A stretch of DNA of 64,000 nucleotides from 2-12-FULL-35-15 sp036386835 (GTDB lineage: Bacteria; Bacteroidota; Bacteroidia; 2-12-FULL-35-15). A program made the translations under genes and the position numbers. The stretch is from NCBI GenBank assembly GCA_036386835.1, contig DASVUX010000028.1, positions 77,865 to 141,864 of the forward strand. Reading direction: 5' to 3'. The notes under the pieces are model-generated. The model was not told where the DNA came from. It ran no database searches and saw only the letters and a list, made by a program, of their open reading frames with translations. Positions within the stretch are counted from its first letter, which is position 1. Every line of letters starts with the position of its first letter. This document shows positions 1 to 9,689 of this stretch, one piece after another.

Positions 1-1
1 C

Positions 2-1549
2 GCAGATTTCGCTATCCAGCAATCGGGCGCTGTCAGCGTTCCTGTTTATCCAACAATCTCCGAACACGACCTTGCATTTATCCTTGCGGATGCCAGGATC
101 AAATACGTATTTGTTTCCACATCAGAGCTGCACGATAAAGTTAAAGCTGCCGCTGAAAAGGTTGATTCGATAAAAGGCATCTATACATTCAACAAGGTTT
201 CGGGAGCTAAACACTGGACAGAGCTGGTTGAGGAAGGCAAACGCAATCCCAAAGCCGCTGAAATAAATGCTATCAAGAATTCCATTAAAGCTACTGATCT
301 GTTCTCAATATTATACACTTCAGGAACCACCGGGAACCCCAAAGGTGTTATGCTTTCACACAACAATCTTATCAGTAATTCCATTGCGTGCCAGGTGCTG
401 GCCCCTTTTGAAAGCAGCTGGAAAGCTTTGAGCTTCCTGCCACTGAATCACGTATATGAGCGAATGCTCAGCACGCTCTATCTGTACCTTGGTGTCTCGA
501 TCTATTATGCTGAAAGCCTCGAAACAATTGGCGACAACCTGAAAGAAGTGAAGCCCCAGATCTTTGGCACTGTTCCCAGGCTGCTGGAAAAAGTGTATGA
601 TAAGATCGTTGCGAAAGGTGATGAGCAGACCGGCATTAAGAAAAAGTTATTCTTCTGGGCGCTCGACCTGGGACTTCGTTATGAAGTAGACGGAAAAAAC
701 GGCTGGTGGTATGAAACACAGTTAAAACTTGCAAATAAGATCATCTTCTCGAAATGGAGAGAAGCACTCGGAGGAAATGTGGTGGCGGTTGCATCCGGCG
801 GAGCTGCGCTTCAGCCAAGGCTTGCACGTGTCTTTAATTCGGCTGGAATTAAAGTGCTGGAAGGTTACGGACTTACTGAAACATCGCCCGTTGTTGCAGT
901 GAACAGCTTTCTTCCGAACAGTATCCGGTTCGGCACAGTAGGCCCTGTAATTAATGGTGTTACTGTGAAGTTTGCAGAAGACGGTGAGATCCTGGTAAAA
1001 GGCCCGAATGTAATGATCGGGTATTACAACAGGCCGGATGCGACTGCCGAAGCGATCGATAAGGACGGCTGGTTCCATACCGGTGATATCGGGGTATTGG
1101 AAGAGAACCGCTTCCTGAAAATCACCGACCGGAAAAAAGAGATTTTCAAAACTTCAGGCGGAAAATACATAGCCCCTGTGATGATCGAGAATAAACTGAA
1201 GGAATCACAATTCATAGAACAGGTAATGGTGATCGGTGAGAACCAGAAGTATGCATCCGCATTGATAGTTCCTGCATTCGCGTTCCTCAAGGAATACTGC
1301 AAGCGAAAAGGAATTGAGTACACAACGAATGAAGACATCATAAAAAATCCTGTGATAAGGGCCCGTATCATGCAGTCGGTTGAGAAAGTCAACTCCACAC
1401 TTGCCCAATACGAAACGATAAAACGCCCGGAACTCCTTCCCCGTGAATGGAGCATTGAAAAAAATGAAATGACACCGAAATTATCACTTAAGAGAAAAGT
1501 GATCATGGCTGCGAATAAAGATCTTATCGACAAGATCTTTAATGAATAG
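2..1549 (+). CDS. Long-chain acyl-CoA synthetase (AMP-dependent ligase), 5'-truncated
   Basis: This enzyme activates a fatty acid to acyl-AMP and then acyl-CoA for beta-oxidation or lipid synthesis, usually at the inner face of the membrane. The frame is open from base 2, so the N-terminus lies outside the window and 515 residues are visible. The motifs of the adenylate-forming family appear in order: YTSGTTGNPKG (bases 314-346, nucleotide-binding loop), GYGLTETSP (from about 863), GWFHTGDIG, and the hinge with the C-terminal lysine region ITDRKKEIFKTSGGKYIAP. The FKTSGGKYIAP form is typical of long-chain ligases rather than acetyl-CoA synthetases. The ATG at 350 is internal and would remove the nucleotide loop, so it is not the start. 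The gene ends 14 bases before the next gene on the same strand and may share its transcript. Exact chain-length preference cannot be told. Confidence 0.93.
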   Translation, partial: ADFAIQQSGAVSVPVYPTISEHDLAFILADARIKYVFVSTSELHDKVKAAAEKVDSIKGIYTFNKVSGAKHWTELVEEGKRNPKAAEINAIKNSIKATDLFSILYTSGTTGNPKGVMLSHNNLISNSIACQVLAPFESSWKALSFLPLNHVYERMLSTLYLYLGVSIYYAESLETIGDNLKEVKPQIFGTVPRLLEKVYDKIVAKGDEQTGIKKKLFFWALDLGLRYEVDGKNGWWYETQLKLANKIIFSKWREALGGNVVAVASGGAALQPRLARVFNSAGIKVLEGYGLTETSPVVAVNSFLPNSIRFGTVGPVINGVTVKFAEDGEILVKGPNVMIGYYNRPDATAEAIDKDGWFHTGDIGVLEENRFLKITDRKKEIFKTSGGKYIAPVMIENKLKESQFIEQVMVIGENQKYASALIVPAFAFLKEYCKRKGIEYTTNEDIIKNPVIRARIMQSVEKVNSTLAQYETIKRPELLPREWSIEKNEMTPKLSLKRKVIMAANKDLIDKIFNE

Positions 1550-1563
1550 TTGTAACTACTGTT

Positions 1564-3504
1564 ATGAAAAAACAAAAAAATAATAAGGCTGCAGTAAAAA
1601 ACCAGGAGCTGCCTGTTATTGACAAAAAACTTCTGTTCCGCTTATCATTTATTATAGCGGCCGTTGCATTTCTTATCTATGCGAATACTCTCGGCCATGG
1701 ATTTGTCCTTGATGACTCATCTGTAATCAGCGATAACACCATGACGCAGGGTGGGGTTTCTTCACTGAAGGACATTTTCACTTCTGCATACCGGGCCGGC
1801 CAGCCAAGTGCGAATCTCGACCTGTACCGTCCGCTTTCCAAAGCTATGTTTGCTGTTGAATGGCAGCTCTCTCCGGACAACCCTGCCATCCACCATTTTG
1901 TAAATGTGCTGCTTTATTCATTTGCCTGTGTCTTAATGTTCCTTATTTTTTCAAGATGGACACGCATTAACATTTACATTCTCTTTTTCAGCACGCTTAT
2001 TTTTGCAGTGCATCCTATTCATACGGAAGTTGTAGCAAATATTAAAAGCAGGGATGAGATCCTGACGATGATCTTTTTACTGCTCTCGCTGAATGCGGCT
2101 TTAAAATATCTTGATAAACAAAAGATCGTTTCATTCATTTCCTACCTTTTTTGCTTTTTCCTTGCACTATTATCAAAAGAATCTGCCATTGTTTATGTCG
2201 GGCTTATCCCACTGTTCATTTACTTCTTTACCCTGGCCCCGGCAGGAACAAACATTAAAATGACAGGATCAGCAGCGGCTGTTGCTGTTCTTTATCTTAT
2301 TATTCACAGGAGTATCATTGGCAGCATCGGGCTGGACAACATTCCGGTTATTGACAATTCACTCCTCAGCACATCAAGTATATTCCTGCAAAAGTTAACC
2401 GCAGTGATGATAATGGGCAAATACTTTCTTTTGCTGCTCTTTCCGTATCCATTATCATGTGATTATTCTTTCAATACGATACCGATTGTGAGCGGCATTG
2501 CTGATCCCGGATTTTTATTCTCTATGCTCTTTCATGTCTTTCTCCTGGTATTTGCCATTAAAAAATTCAAGGACAAACATATACTCTCTTTCTGCATCCT
2601 GTTCTACCTGGTAAGCATGTCAATCGCGTCAAACATTTTTATGACCATCGGGACACACCTCGCGGAACGCCTGCTGTTCTTACCTTCTATTGCCTTCTGT
2701 ATTGCCTTGAGCTATTGTTTATGTATGCTGATGAAGATCAATACCGCTGAACAGATCAATAAATTCAGTGTGTTCTTTAACAGGGCTAAAGTATATGTCG
2801 TTTCTATAGCCGCACTTGCGGTTATTTTCAGCTTTAAAACAAGTTCGCGGAACAAAGACTGGAAATCGAATGCAGCCTTATTTGAAAAAGATATTGAAAC
2901 GGTTCCCAACAGTGCCCACATGCTTATGTACCTGACCGATCATTTAATTACCAAGGAAGACCTTGCAAAGATGTCACCGGAAGGAAAAAAAGCCAGGCTG
3001 CTGAAAGCTAAGGCACATATTGAGAAAGCGCTGAAGATCTATGAGCTGTTTCCCGATGCGCATTTTCTTGCCGGCAGGATCAGTTATGAGCTTGGCGACT
3101 TTCAAACTGCATACATTGAATGCAGCCGTGCACTATCTTTAAACCCGAGCAAGCCAATGTATCATAATAATACGGGGACCGCACTGTTTGCTCTTGGCAG
3201 GTTCAATGAAGCAGCAAAAGAATTTGAAGAAGCGATGAGACTGAACCCTGACGATCCCGACCATCCCTTCAACCTCGGAAGCGCTCACGGTGCCATGGGT
3301 GAATCATATAAACAGCAGAACGACACTGCGAATGCCAATAAAATGTTCCGATCCGCAATAGTTTATTTTGATAAGGCCATCAGGATGAAACCCGATTATA
3401 AATCTGCACATCAGTTCATGGGGGCAACTTACAGGAACATGGGTGATACGGTGAATGCGAAGATCTATTTCGACCAAGCCGCGCGTTTAAAAACGAAACA
3501 ATAA
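1564..3504 (+). CDS. TMTC-like membrane glycosyltransferase with C-terminal TPR repeats
   Basis: A 646-residue polytopic membrane protein. After a Lys-rich cytosolic start there are about ten hydrophobic segments up to residue 430, then a soluble TPR region (about 450-640) with repeat signatures such as AALFALGRFNEAAKEFEEAM. The first loop carries LDDSSVISDN and, further on, NIKSRDEIL; an acidic pair in the first loop is the hallmark of GT-C glycosyltransferases, and the N-terminal membrane core followed by TPRs matches the TMTC/PMT-like protein O-mannosyltransferase arrangement. By family it would transfer a sugar from a lipid-linked donor to proteins on the outer face of the inner membrane; donor and acceptor are unknown. 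It follows the acyl-CoA ligase by 14 bases and ends three bases from a convergent gene without an obvious terminator. Confidence 0.75.
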   Translation: MKKQKNNKAAVKNQELPVIDKKLLFRLSFIIAAVAFLIYANTLGHGFVLDDSSVISDNTMTQGGVSSLKDIFTSAYRAGQPSANLDLYRPLSKAMFAVEWQLSPDNPAIHHFVNVLLYSFACVLMFLIFSRWTRINIYILFFSTLIFAVHPIHTEVVANIKSRDEILTMIFLLLSLNAALKYLDKQKIVSFISYLFCFFLALLSKESAIVYVGLIPLFIYFFTLAPAGTNIKMTGSAAAVAVLYLIIHRSIIGSIGLDNIPVIDNSLLSTSSIFLQKLTAVMIMGKYFLLLLFPYPLSCDYSFNTIPIVSGIADPGFLFSMLFHVFLLVFAIKKFKDKHILSFCILFYLVSMSIASNIFMTIGTHLAERLLFLPSIAFCIALSYCLCMLMKINTAEQINKFSVFFNRAKVYVVSIAALAVIFSFKTSSRNKDWKSNAALFEKDIETVPNSAHMLMYLTDHLITKEDLAKMSPEGKKARLLKAKAHIEKALKIYELFPDAHFLAGRISYELGDFQTAYIECSRALSLNPSKPMYHNNTGTALFALGRFNEAAKEFEEAMRLNPDDPDHPFNLGSAHGAMGESYKQQNDTANANKMFRSAIVYFDKAIRMKPDYKSAHQFMGATYRNMGDTVNAKIYFDQAARLKTKQ

Positions 3505-3507
3505 AGC

Positions 3508-4379
3508 TCAGGCGAACCGCTTTACGATTATTTCCACCTGCTTCCGATAATTTCCTCCAAAAAGATTAACATGGACCATTAAAGGATATAAATTACACAG
3601 GTCCATTCTTTCCTGCCAACCCTTTTCCAGGGGGAAACATTCATTATAAACAGCGTAGAACTGTTCCGGAAAACCTCCGAACAATTTAGTCATTGCAAGA
3701 TCCATTTCGCGATGCCCGTAGTAAACTGCAGGGTCATACATGCAGGGATGGCCTGAAACATCCGTCATAAAATTCCCGCTCCAGAGATCACCATGTAATA
3801 AAGAAGGGGGTTCCACCGGGAAAAGTTCAGCCATCCGTTTATAAATCCGGTCAAATAGTCGTAATAAGCTTTGATCCGCGTTCCCGGAATCGTATGCGAG
3901 CTTCACCTGGGGAGATAACCTTTCCTCGGTAAAAAATGCCGGCCAAGAAGAATGAAAGAAATTTGACTGCTTTAAAGAGCCGATATAATTATCATGATCA
4001 AGACCGAATTCGATGCTGCTTTTTTTATGCAGCCGGAAAGCAATTCTGCAAAACGTTCAAAAGCATTAGTTTCACCGCTTTCCATGAACTCTAATATAAG
4101 AATACTCTCCTTCTTACTTTCCGAAACGGCAATCACTTCCGGGATCTTAACAGATGAATTGTTCTTCAGTAATCTCAATCCCCTCTTCTCTGCTTCAAAC
4201 ATACCCGGAAATTTTTCGGGGTCATTCGATTTAATAAAAAAAGAACCGGCTGAAGTTTCTGTTTTCCAGGTTTCGTTTATGCTCCCTCCCGGAACACTCT
4301 CGATCGCGGAAACCGTAACCGGCTTACCAAACACCCCGGAAAGCGCTTTTTCAATTAATAAAATGAGGCTTGGTTTCAT
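3508..4379 (-). pseudogene. Fructosamine kinase family protein, frameshifted at an A7 tract
   Basis: By family this kinase phosphorylates ketosamines on glycated proteins or small molecules (protein deglycation). The N-terminal half (4379 down to about 4020) holds GGSINETWKTE and SFFIKSND, and the C-terminal half holds the catalytic HGDLWSGNF and the metal-binding region YDPAVYYGHREMD. The first frame stops at about 3972, while the family sequence continues in another frame: FGLDHDNYIGSLKQSN is readable from about 4011 down and runs into the second half. The switch falls at a run of seven A on the minus strand (plus 4020-4026); one more A would restore a 290-residue protein of normal length. 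Its ATG overlaps the stop of the upstream gene as ATGA. It could be a true pseudogene, a sequencing error, or a gene rescued by slippage at the A run. Confidence 0.82.
4020..4026 (-). other. A7 homopolymer at the frameshift point of the fructosamine kinase gene
   Basis: Seven T on the plus strand, read as AAAAAAA on the coding strand. Upstream codons are in one frame and all conserved family motifs downstream are in another; adding one base here restores the reading frame. Confidence 0.8.
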
Positions 4380-6373
4380 TTGGTTTCAGACTGTGGCGGA
4401 ATGAGCCCTAGTTTTTCCAACTCTTCCAGGTACACCCGCTTGCCATTGTATATCGCAGTAACAAATGCATCCTGCTGGCCTGCGGCACGTACCTTATTCT
4501 TGTGCGCAATTGCTTCGTTCAGTGTTTTAAATGCCCCCCCGATTGTGAAGCGGGTGATGCCGTCTTCCAGCAGGAGTTTCTCCACTTTACCCATTCCTTT
4601 CAGGAAATCATACCTGTAATTCTTTGGTAAATTATATGCCGCGATCTGCACTTTGAACTCGAGGCCTTCTTTACTTGAGTTTCCATGTTTTTCAACCACT
4701 TCACCAATTGTAGGTTTTGCTGCTTTTAGCGAATCTGTTTTCACAGTAACAGAATCCGCTTTGGGCAGCGTATCTTTTGGCACGGTGAAATTAAAATTTA
4801 TTTTTTTTTCAGTATAAGCACTAAGATTCAGGCCTTCTATGTTAATGCTCTGGGAGGGATAATCCTTTAATGAGCATGTCACTTTATAATTCGCACCTGC
4901 AGGTATATTCACAAGATAATTCCCGGTAACGGAATTTGAACTGAACTCCTTATAAACTGAGCCTTTATCGCGGATCTCTATTGTTATTTTTGCATCCACA
5001 GGTTTATCATCCTGCGTGGTGATCCCTGTAAGCATCAGAACGGGCGATGCTTTCAGGACTTTGCTGACATCCACCTGGTATATATCCTGTAATCCGTAAC
5101 CGCCCGATTTTCCCGAAGCATAGTATCCGCTTGTACCATTTGCAGCAAGCACGAAATAAATATCGTCATCAGGAGTGTTAATAGGGTAACCCATGTTCTC
5201 CGGGCTTGACCATGATGAGTCTTTCGGATTCATGGTGATCTTGAAGATATCGTAGCCGCCCATGCTGTTATGGCCTTTTGAACTGTATAGCAATGTAACT
5301 CCGTCTGCATGAATAAACGGGGCATCATCATCATAAACGGTATTAACGGCTGGCCCCATGTTCTTTATTTTACCCCAGGTACCGTCAATTTGCAGCGTGG
5401 CGCTATACAGATCCTTTCCACCATAACCTCCGGGCGTTTCACTTGAAAAATATAAGGTCTTCTCATCTGCCGATAAAGAAGCGCTTCCTTCCCATGCTGA
5501 AGTATTTACTTCACCTCGCAGCTTTTCGGGTTCACTCCATGTATTCCCGTTAAGCGCACTCAGATAGATATCGCCATTATCATAGCCGTTATCGCGGAAG
5601 ATGAAAAGTTTCTGTCCGTCATTTGAAATTGCAATTGCTGCATCATGAACATTCGTGTTAATGTTGGAACCTATTCCTGTGGGCGGCACCCACTTACCGG
5701 CTTCCTTATGCGTAATAAATACATCTTCATAATAGATCCCAAGTTCATCAGGCAGGTTAGACCCATTCTGCTTTCCTCCCGTGCTTTCATCACCTCGGTA
5801 AGTAAATATCATTACCTGCTCATCAGAAGATATCACAGGCACGTATTCAGAATTAACAGTATTCAGGATCTCACCGGCATTCTCGATCTGTGCATCCACT
5901 GGCGAAGCCACTAGTACTTTTGCATTCTTACAGTAATCCATTAACTGTGCTGTACTTTTCTTTTTGCTTTCAGCCACATTTTTACCTGTAAGATACTTTT
6001 CCAGCATTTTCAGCGCATCATCGAATTTGTAATTATAATGATAAGCACGGGCAATATCATATTCAATATCTGCAGCCGTTTTATTTTTTTCATAGACCTG
6101 GAGCAAAAGCTCAAGGGAACGTTGGTGGGCATCGCTCCTGTATAATCCACAGATGCCTACAACATACTTCAGGTAACTTTCTTTTGGGTGATTTACCAGC
6201 ATTTTCTCGTAAAGCGGTAAAGCCATCACAAAATCCTCTTCTTCAAAAAGCGCCTGGGCTTTTGCCAGCGAATCAAGCTCGGTTTTTCGCCACTTCCGGG
6301 TTTTCATTGTTCCCTGTTGAAATAAAGGACCTGAAAAAAGCATTGCCAGGATTAAGAGTAAAAATGTTTTCAT
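4376..6373 (-). CDS. TPR / PD40 beta-propeller / SPOR-like envelope protein
   Basis: A 665-residue exported protein with a hydrophobic signal start (MKTFLLLILAMLFSGPLF). Domains in order: TPR-like helices (about 35-150); WD40-like PD40 propeller strands (about 165-440) with recurring blocks such as DEKTLYFSSETPGGYGGKDLY and DGVTLLYSSKGHN; a carboxypeptidase-regulatory-like beta domain (about 445-525); and one C-terminal SPOR-like unit beginning FKVQIAAY (about 575-655). TPR-PD40-regulatory arrangements occur in T9SS and OmpA-type envelope proteins of Bacteroidota; here an SPOR-like end, which usually binds denuded peptidoglycan, takes the place of an OmpA end. It is paralogous to the 939-residue protein at 6634-9453. 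Its stop overlaps the fructosamine kinase start (ATGA), so the two are probably translated from one mRNA. The cellular role is inferred only. Confidence 0.8.
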   Translation of the reverse strand: MKTFLLLILAMLFSGPLFQQGTMKTRKWRKTELDSLAKAQALFEEEDFVMALPLYEKMLVNHPKESYLKYVVGICGLYRSDAHQRSLELLLQVYEKNKTAADIEYDIARAYHYNYKFDDALKMLEKYLTGKNVAESKKKSTAQLMDYCKNAKVLVASPVDAQIENAGEILNTVNSEYVPVISSDEQVMIFTYRGDESTGGKQNGSNLPDELGIYYEDVFITHKEAGKWVPPTGIGSNINTNVHDAAIAISNDGQKLFIFRDNGYDNGDIYLSALNGNTWSEPEKLRGEVNTSAWEGSASLSADEKTLYFSSETPGGYGGKDLYSATLQIDGTWGKIKNMGPAVNTVYDDDAPFIHADGVTLLYSSKGHNSMGGYDIFKITMNPKDSSWSSPENMGYPINTPDDDIYFVLAANGTSGYYASGKSGGYGLQDIYQVDVSKVLKASPVLMLTGITTQDDKPVDAKITIEIRDKGSVYKEFSSNSVTGNYLVNIPAGANYKVTCSLKDYPSQSINIEGLNLSAYTEKKINFNFTVPKDTLPKADSVTVKTDSLKAAKPTIGEVVEKHGNSSKEGLEFKVQIAAYNLPKNYRYDFLKGMGKVEKLLLEDGITRFTIGGAFKTLNEAIAHKNKVRAAGQQDAFVTAIYNGKRVYLEELEKLGLIPPQSETK

Positions 6374-6403
6374 TAGAATATGGATTAAGCCTGATTTAAA
6401 TTT

Positions 6404-6411
6404 TAATTTTG
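6404..6411 (+). promoter_or_regulatory. TAnnTTTG -7 element for the YwbE gene
   Basis: TAATTTTG is a full match to the Bacteroidota -7 element. The ATG lies 12 bases after its last G, so the leader would be only about 5-8 bases. Confidence 0.55.
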
Positions 6412-6422
6412 CACCATAATAT

Positions 6423-6641
6423 ATGAATCTAAAAGCACCTCATACCCCAAACATGTTCCGGGAGAATATCCGGCTTGGGCTCCTTGTTGATGTAGTATTA
6501 AAGAAGGATCAGAAGACAGGAAAGCGCACCCGGGGAACTGTCAGGGCAATTCTCACAAGCAGCCCTTTTCATTCAAGGGGCATTAAGGTAATGCTTGATA
6601 CGCGGCAGGTTGGCCGCGTTCAGGAAATTATCGCTAGTTGA
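6423..6641 (+). CDS. YwbE family protein (DUF2196)
   Basis: A 72-residue soluble protein. The core reads NIRLGLLVDVVLKKDQKTGK, followed by RGTVRAILTSSPFHSRGIKV and a closing GQ/QVGRVQEI, which is the whole of the small YwbE family (about 65-70 residues). No biochemical function is established for the family. It stands alone on the plus strand between two paralogous minus-strand genes and has its own TAATTTTG element just upstream. Its last eight bases overlap the 3' end of the convergent 939-residue gene, so the two transcripts must overlap. Confidence 0.85.
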   Translation: MNLKAPHTPNMFRENIRLGLLVDVVLKKDQKTGKRTRGTVRAILTSSPFHSRGIKVMLDTRQVGRVQEIIAS

Positions 6642-9453
6642 TCGTTCTGTTAAAGAAATTGTTGGCGATCAATTCCTGGAGCAGCATACGTTTCCCCTGG
6701 TACATAGCTGTGATCCATGCATCCTTTGTACCTAACCTGATACATTCCTGGCGAAATGCTTCCGCATCCTTTATGGTGGTGAATTCCCTCATTGTGAAGC
6801 GGGTGATTCCGTCAGGATATGGCAACACTAACGCTGGTGGCGGTTCAAGGGCATCCAGGTTTTTGTGCTTGAAGTTCTGTGGTTTGCGGTATGCACCGAT
6901 CTGAACACGGAATGTTAAACCTTCAGCGCATGTGTTCCCGGCCTGTGCGATCAGCTTATTATAAATCTCTTTATTATTAAGGTCTTTCCCGACAAAGGCA
7001 GAGAAATCTCCATTGGCTCCCGGATCACAAGGATTGTTGTGTTCTTCAAGAGTCTTTCTCATGCCAAAGAAAAACACTGTAACAATTGACCGGGATGCCT
7101 CCGGTTCTTTTTCAAGAAGGTTCTTTTTAAAGGCATCGGCTTCTGCAAGCGTTTTGAACGGACCGAAAGTGTAACGGATCTTTCCGTCAGGATAAGTTTT
7201 CTTTTCGATCTTTCCGTATTTACTTAAATGATCCAGCTTAAAATCTGCTTCATTATCAACCGCAGCAATCTCTACTTTATAAGTCAGACCGGCAATCTCT
7301 GATTTTCCATTGTCTTTGATAACATTCTTTACTTCATCACCGGAATTCAAAGCAACCAAACCGGATTTCTTCTTAATGACCTTCGTCTCAGTGGGAGCAG
7401 AATAATCTTTCCGGGTGTATTCACTTGCAAAGTATTGCTGGACCAACCTTCTTGTTTTACAGGAATCAACAGTAACAACAATGTTCTTCAGGGAAGTATC
7501 TTTTTCTATCACTTTATATTTGTAGATTTCTGCATCCAGCAGCGATTTAAAGCCTCCGATAAAGAAGGTTGTGTTTCCTTTATCATCACGCGTGCTCTTA
7601 ATGCTGTCAATCCCCGTTAATTTTTCAGCGCTGAAATCTGCGGCATTTTCAAATGTTCCCAATTCAAGGTTATAGGTAACACATTCTTTCTTCACATCAC
7701 CGTATTTCTTCAGGATTTCCTGGAAAACCCGTGCCTCATACACCTCAGCCTTCTTCTCTTCATTGTAACGCTTTATCTGCTCGTTGATCTGGCTTTGAAT
7801 TACGTTCGAAGAATCTTTTACGGCAACTACATCATTCCCTTTGACGTAAGCTTCAGAATAGAATTTGAAATCTTTTTGTACCTGCACATACGTATCAAGG
7901 CTCTTCACATTTACATACTGGTACTGTGCTTCATAACCTTCCACCTCGATAGCTACCTTGTAATTGTTGCCCGGAGTAAGCGCTATGATATATTTTCCGG
8001 ATGATGAATTGGAATGGTAAGATCCTTGTTTCTCCCCTGTATCCGCATTTGATACATTTATAGTCGCATCAACCGGTTTACCGTCTGCACTTACAGTTCC
8101 AACGACCAGCGCAAGCACAGGCGCTTCCCCGAAGTAGCCCGGAGTAACACTGTAAAGATCCTGCTGGCCGAAACCGCCTTTCCTGTCGGATGAAAAATAA
8201 CCGTGCTCACCGTCTGCCGTCAGAACATAAAAGCGCTCATCATCAGTAGTGTTTATCGGATACCCAAGATTGGTCGGCTCATTCCAGATCCCACCTTTGA
8301 ATACAGAGTACATAATATCATACCCACCGATACTGTTCCTTCCTTCCGAACTATAGAAAAGCGTAATCCCGTCAGGGTGAATAAACGGAGAATCATCATT
8401 GTAAGGAGTATTGATCATCGGGCCTAAATTCTGGGCCTTGCCCCAGCTTCCGTCAGGCATTTTTTCACTCAGGTAGATATCACGACCGCCAAGTCCGCCC
8501 GGACGTTCGCTGGCAAAATAAAGCTGCTTCTCATTTGCAGAAAGCGAAACACTTCCTTCCCAGTATTTAGAATTGATCTCGGGACCCAGCGGTTCTGGCG
8601 CACCCCAAACCTCACCTTTTAAAATACTCATATAAATATCCCCGCCATCCTTTTCCGTACTGTGAAACACAAATAATTTCTGACCGTCAGCGGACAGGGC
8701 GATACTGGCATCATGATTTTTCGTATTGATGCTGCTTCCGATACTCTCCGGGGTAAGCCATGAATCACCGAGACGATGAGAGATAAATACATCTTCATAA
8801 TAATTTCCATTAGGGTCCGGGTTAAAATCATCATCCATTAATCCCCCGGTACTATTCGGGCCTGTATATGTATAAATAAGCACCGATTCATCCGAAGAAA
8901 TTACGGGAACATATTCCTGGTTCTCTGTATTAATCACATTACCTACATTGGTAATCTCACATTTCACCTTCAGCTCAATAAACGCTTTCCCATTCTTACT
9001 GTTCTCAATATAACGCTCGGTAAGAAGCCTCTGGTTGATAGGAGGGGCCGTAGCGAGATATTTCTTAAAAGATTTGATAGCTTCGTCAAACTTATAATTA
9101 AGATGGTACGCTCTCCCGATGTAGAAATCAATATCAGGTGCATTCGGAGCGCTTTCCGCTACCTGTGTAAGCATCTGGATGGATTTTTCCTTCTCATCAC
9201 TCTTATATAAAAGGCAGATCCCGGTCTTGTAGCGAAAATACAATTCCGATGGATAAGCACTCGCCAGCTGCATATAAAGAGGAAGCGCCCTTAAATAATT
9301 TTCTTCACTGTAAAAGTACTCTGCACTTTCGAGCTTTGATTTATCTTCTTTATTCAGTGCCTTCAGATTAGGAGCAATATCCTTTTGTGCCAGCAAGGCT
9401 GAAGAGCCTACAAACACTATCAAAAAGGAAATAGCAAATATTATTTTTCTCAT
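6634..9453 (-). CDS. TPR / PD40 beta-propeller protein with three SPOR-like units
   Basis: A 939-residue exported protein (signal segment ISFLIVFVGSSALLA). It has TPR-like helices (about 40-160), PD40 propeller strands (about 175-450, for example ANEKQLYFASERPGGLGGRD), a regulatory-like beta domain (about 455-530), a charged linker, and three SPOR-like units beginning near TYNLELGTFEN, YKVEIAAVDNEA and FRVQIGAYRKPQ. The same order with one SPOR-like unit is found in the neighbour at 4376-6373, so the pair arose by duplication followed by gain or loss of C-terminal units. By analogy it would sit in the periplasm or at the outer membrane and touch peptidoglycan. A TAAGTTTG element 86 bases upstream suggests its own transcript. 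The 3' end overlaps ywbE by eight bases. Confidence 0.8.
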   Translation of the reverse strand: MRKIIFAISFLIVFVGSSALLAQKDIAPNLKALNKEDKSKLESAEYFYSEENYLRALPLYMQLASAYPSELYFRYKTGICLLYKSDEKEKSIQMLTQVAESAPNAPDIDFYIGRAYHLNYKFDEAIKSFKKYLATAPPINQRLLTERYIENSKNGKAFIELKVKCEITNVGNVINTENQEYVPVISSDESVLIYTYTGPNSTGGLMDDDFNPDPNGNYYEDVFISHRLGDSWLTPESIGSSINTKNHDASIALSADGQKLFVFHSTEKDGGDIYMSILKGEVWGAPEPLGPEINSKYWEGSVSLSANEKQLYFASERPGGLGGRDIYLSEKMPDGSWGKAQNLGPMINTPYNDDSPFIHPDGITLFYSSEGRNSIGGYDIMYSVFKGGIWNEPTNLGYPINTTDDERFYVLTADGEHGYFSSDRKGGFGQQDLYSVTPGYFGEAPVLALVVGTVSADGKPVDATINVSNADTGEKQGSYHSNSSSGKYIIALTPGNNYKVAIEVEGYEAQYQYVNVKSLDTYVQVQKDFKFYSEAYVKGNDVVAVKDSSNVIQSQINEQIKRYNEEKKAEVYEARVFQEILKKYGDVKKECVTYNLELGTFENAADFSAEKLTGIDSIKSTRDDKGNTTFFIGGFKSLLDAEIYKYKVIEKDTSLKNIVVTVDSCKTRRLVQQYFASEYTRKDYSAPTETKVIKKKSGLVALNSGDEVKNVIKDNGKSEIAGLTYKVEIAAVDNEADFKLDHLSKYGKIEKKTYPDGKIRYTFGPFKTLAEADAFKKNLLEKEPEASRSIVTVFFFGMRKTLEEHNNPCDPGANGDFSAFVGKDLNNKEIYNKLIAQAGNTCAEGLTFRVQIGAYRKPQNFKHKNLDALEPPPALVLPYPDGITRFTMREFTTIKDAEAFRQECIRLGTKDAWITAMYQGKRMLLQELIANNFFNRTIN

Positions 9454-9538
9454 AAATATATTTTTACCGGAGCAAGAGGACTCTAAATAAGATGCACTAA
9501 ATTGGAGATAAATGGAAATGAAACAACTTTGAGTGATT

Positions 9539-9546
9539 CAAACTTA
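9539..9546 (-). promoter_or_regulatory. TAnnTTTG -7 element for the 939-residue PD40 gene
   Basis: TAAGTTTG read on the minus strand, a full match to the Bacteroidota -7 consensus, predicting a leader of about 80 bases. The rest of the 9454-9689 divergent region shows no other gene. Confidence 0.5.
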
Positions 9547-9689
9547 TAAACACAACTGCGTTAATAAAGGGGGCAAATGTTGCAGCTACGCATTCGTTCG
9601 AACCAGCAAAATCAACATGTTTCTCAATTATAGCTTCTGTTTTTTATTGAAAGGTTTAAATGTGTATTTTCGTTAATAAACTTTTGGAG

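Noticed and set aside
1024..1575. 183-codon minus-strand open frame inside the acyl-CoA ligase gene
   Set aside because: The plus strand has all family motifs in the same bases, and the minus frame has no promoter, no recognisable domain and overlaps the next gene start.
4020..4026. Programmed -1/+1 frameshift in fructosamine kinase
   Set aside because: No slippery heptamer with downstream structure was seen and the family is not known for recoding; mutation or sequence error is simpler.
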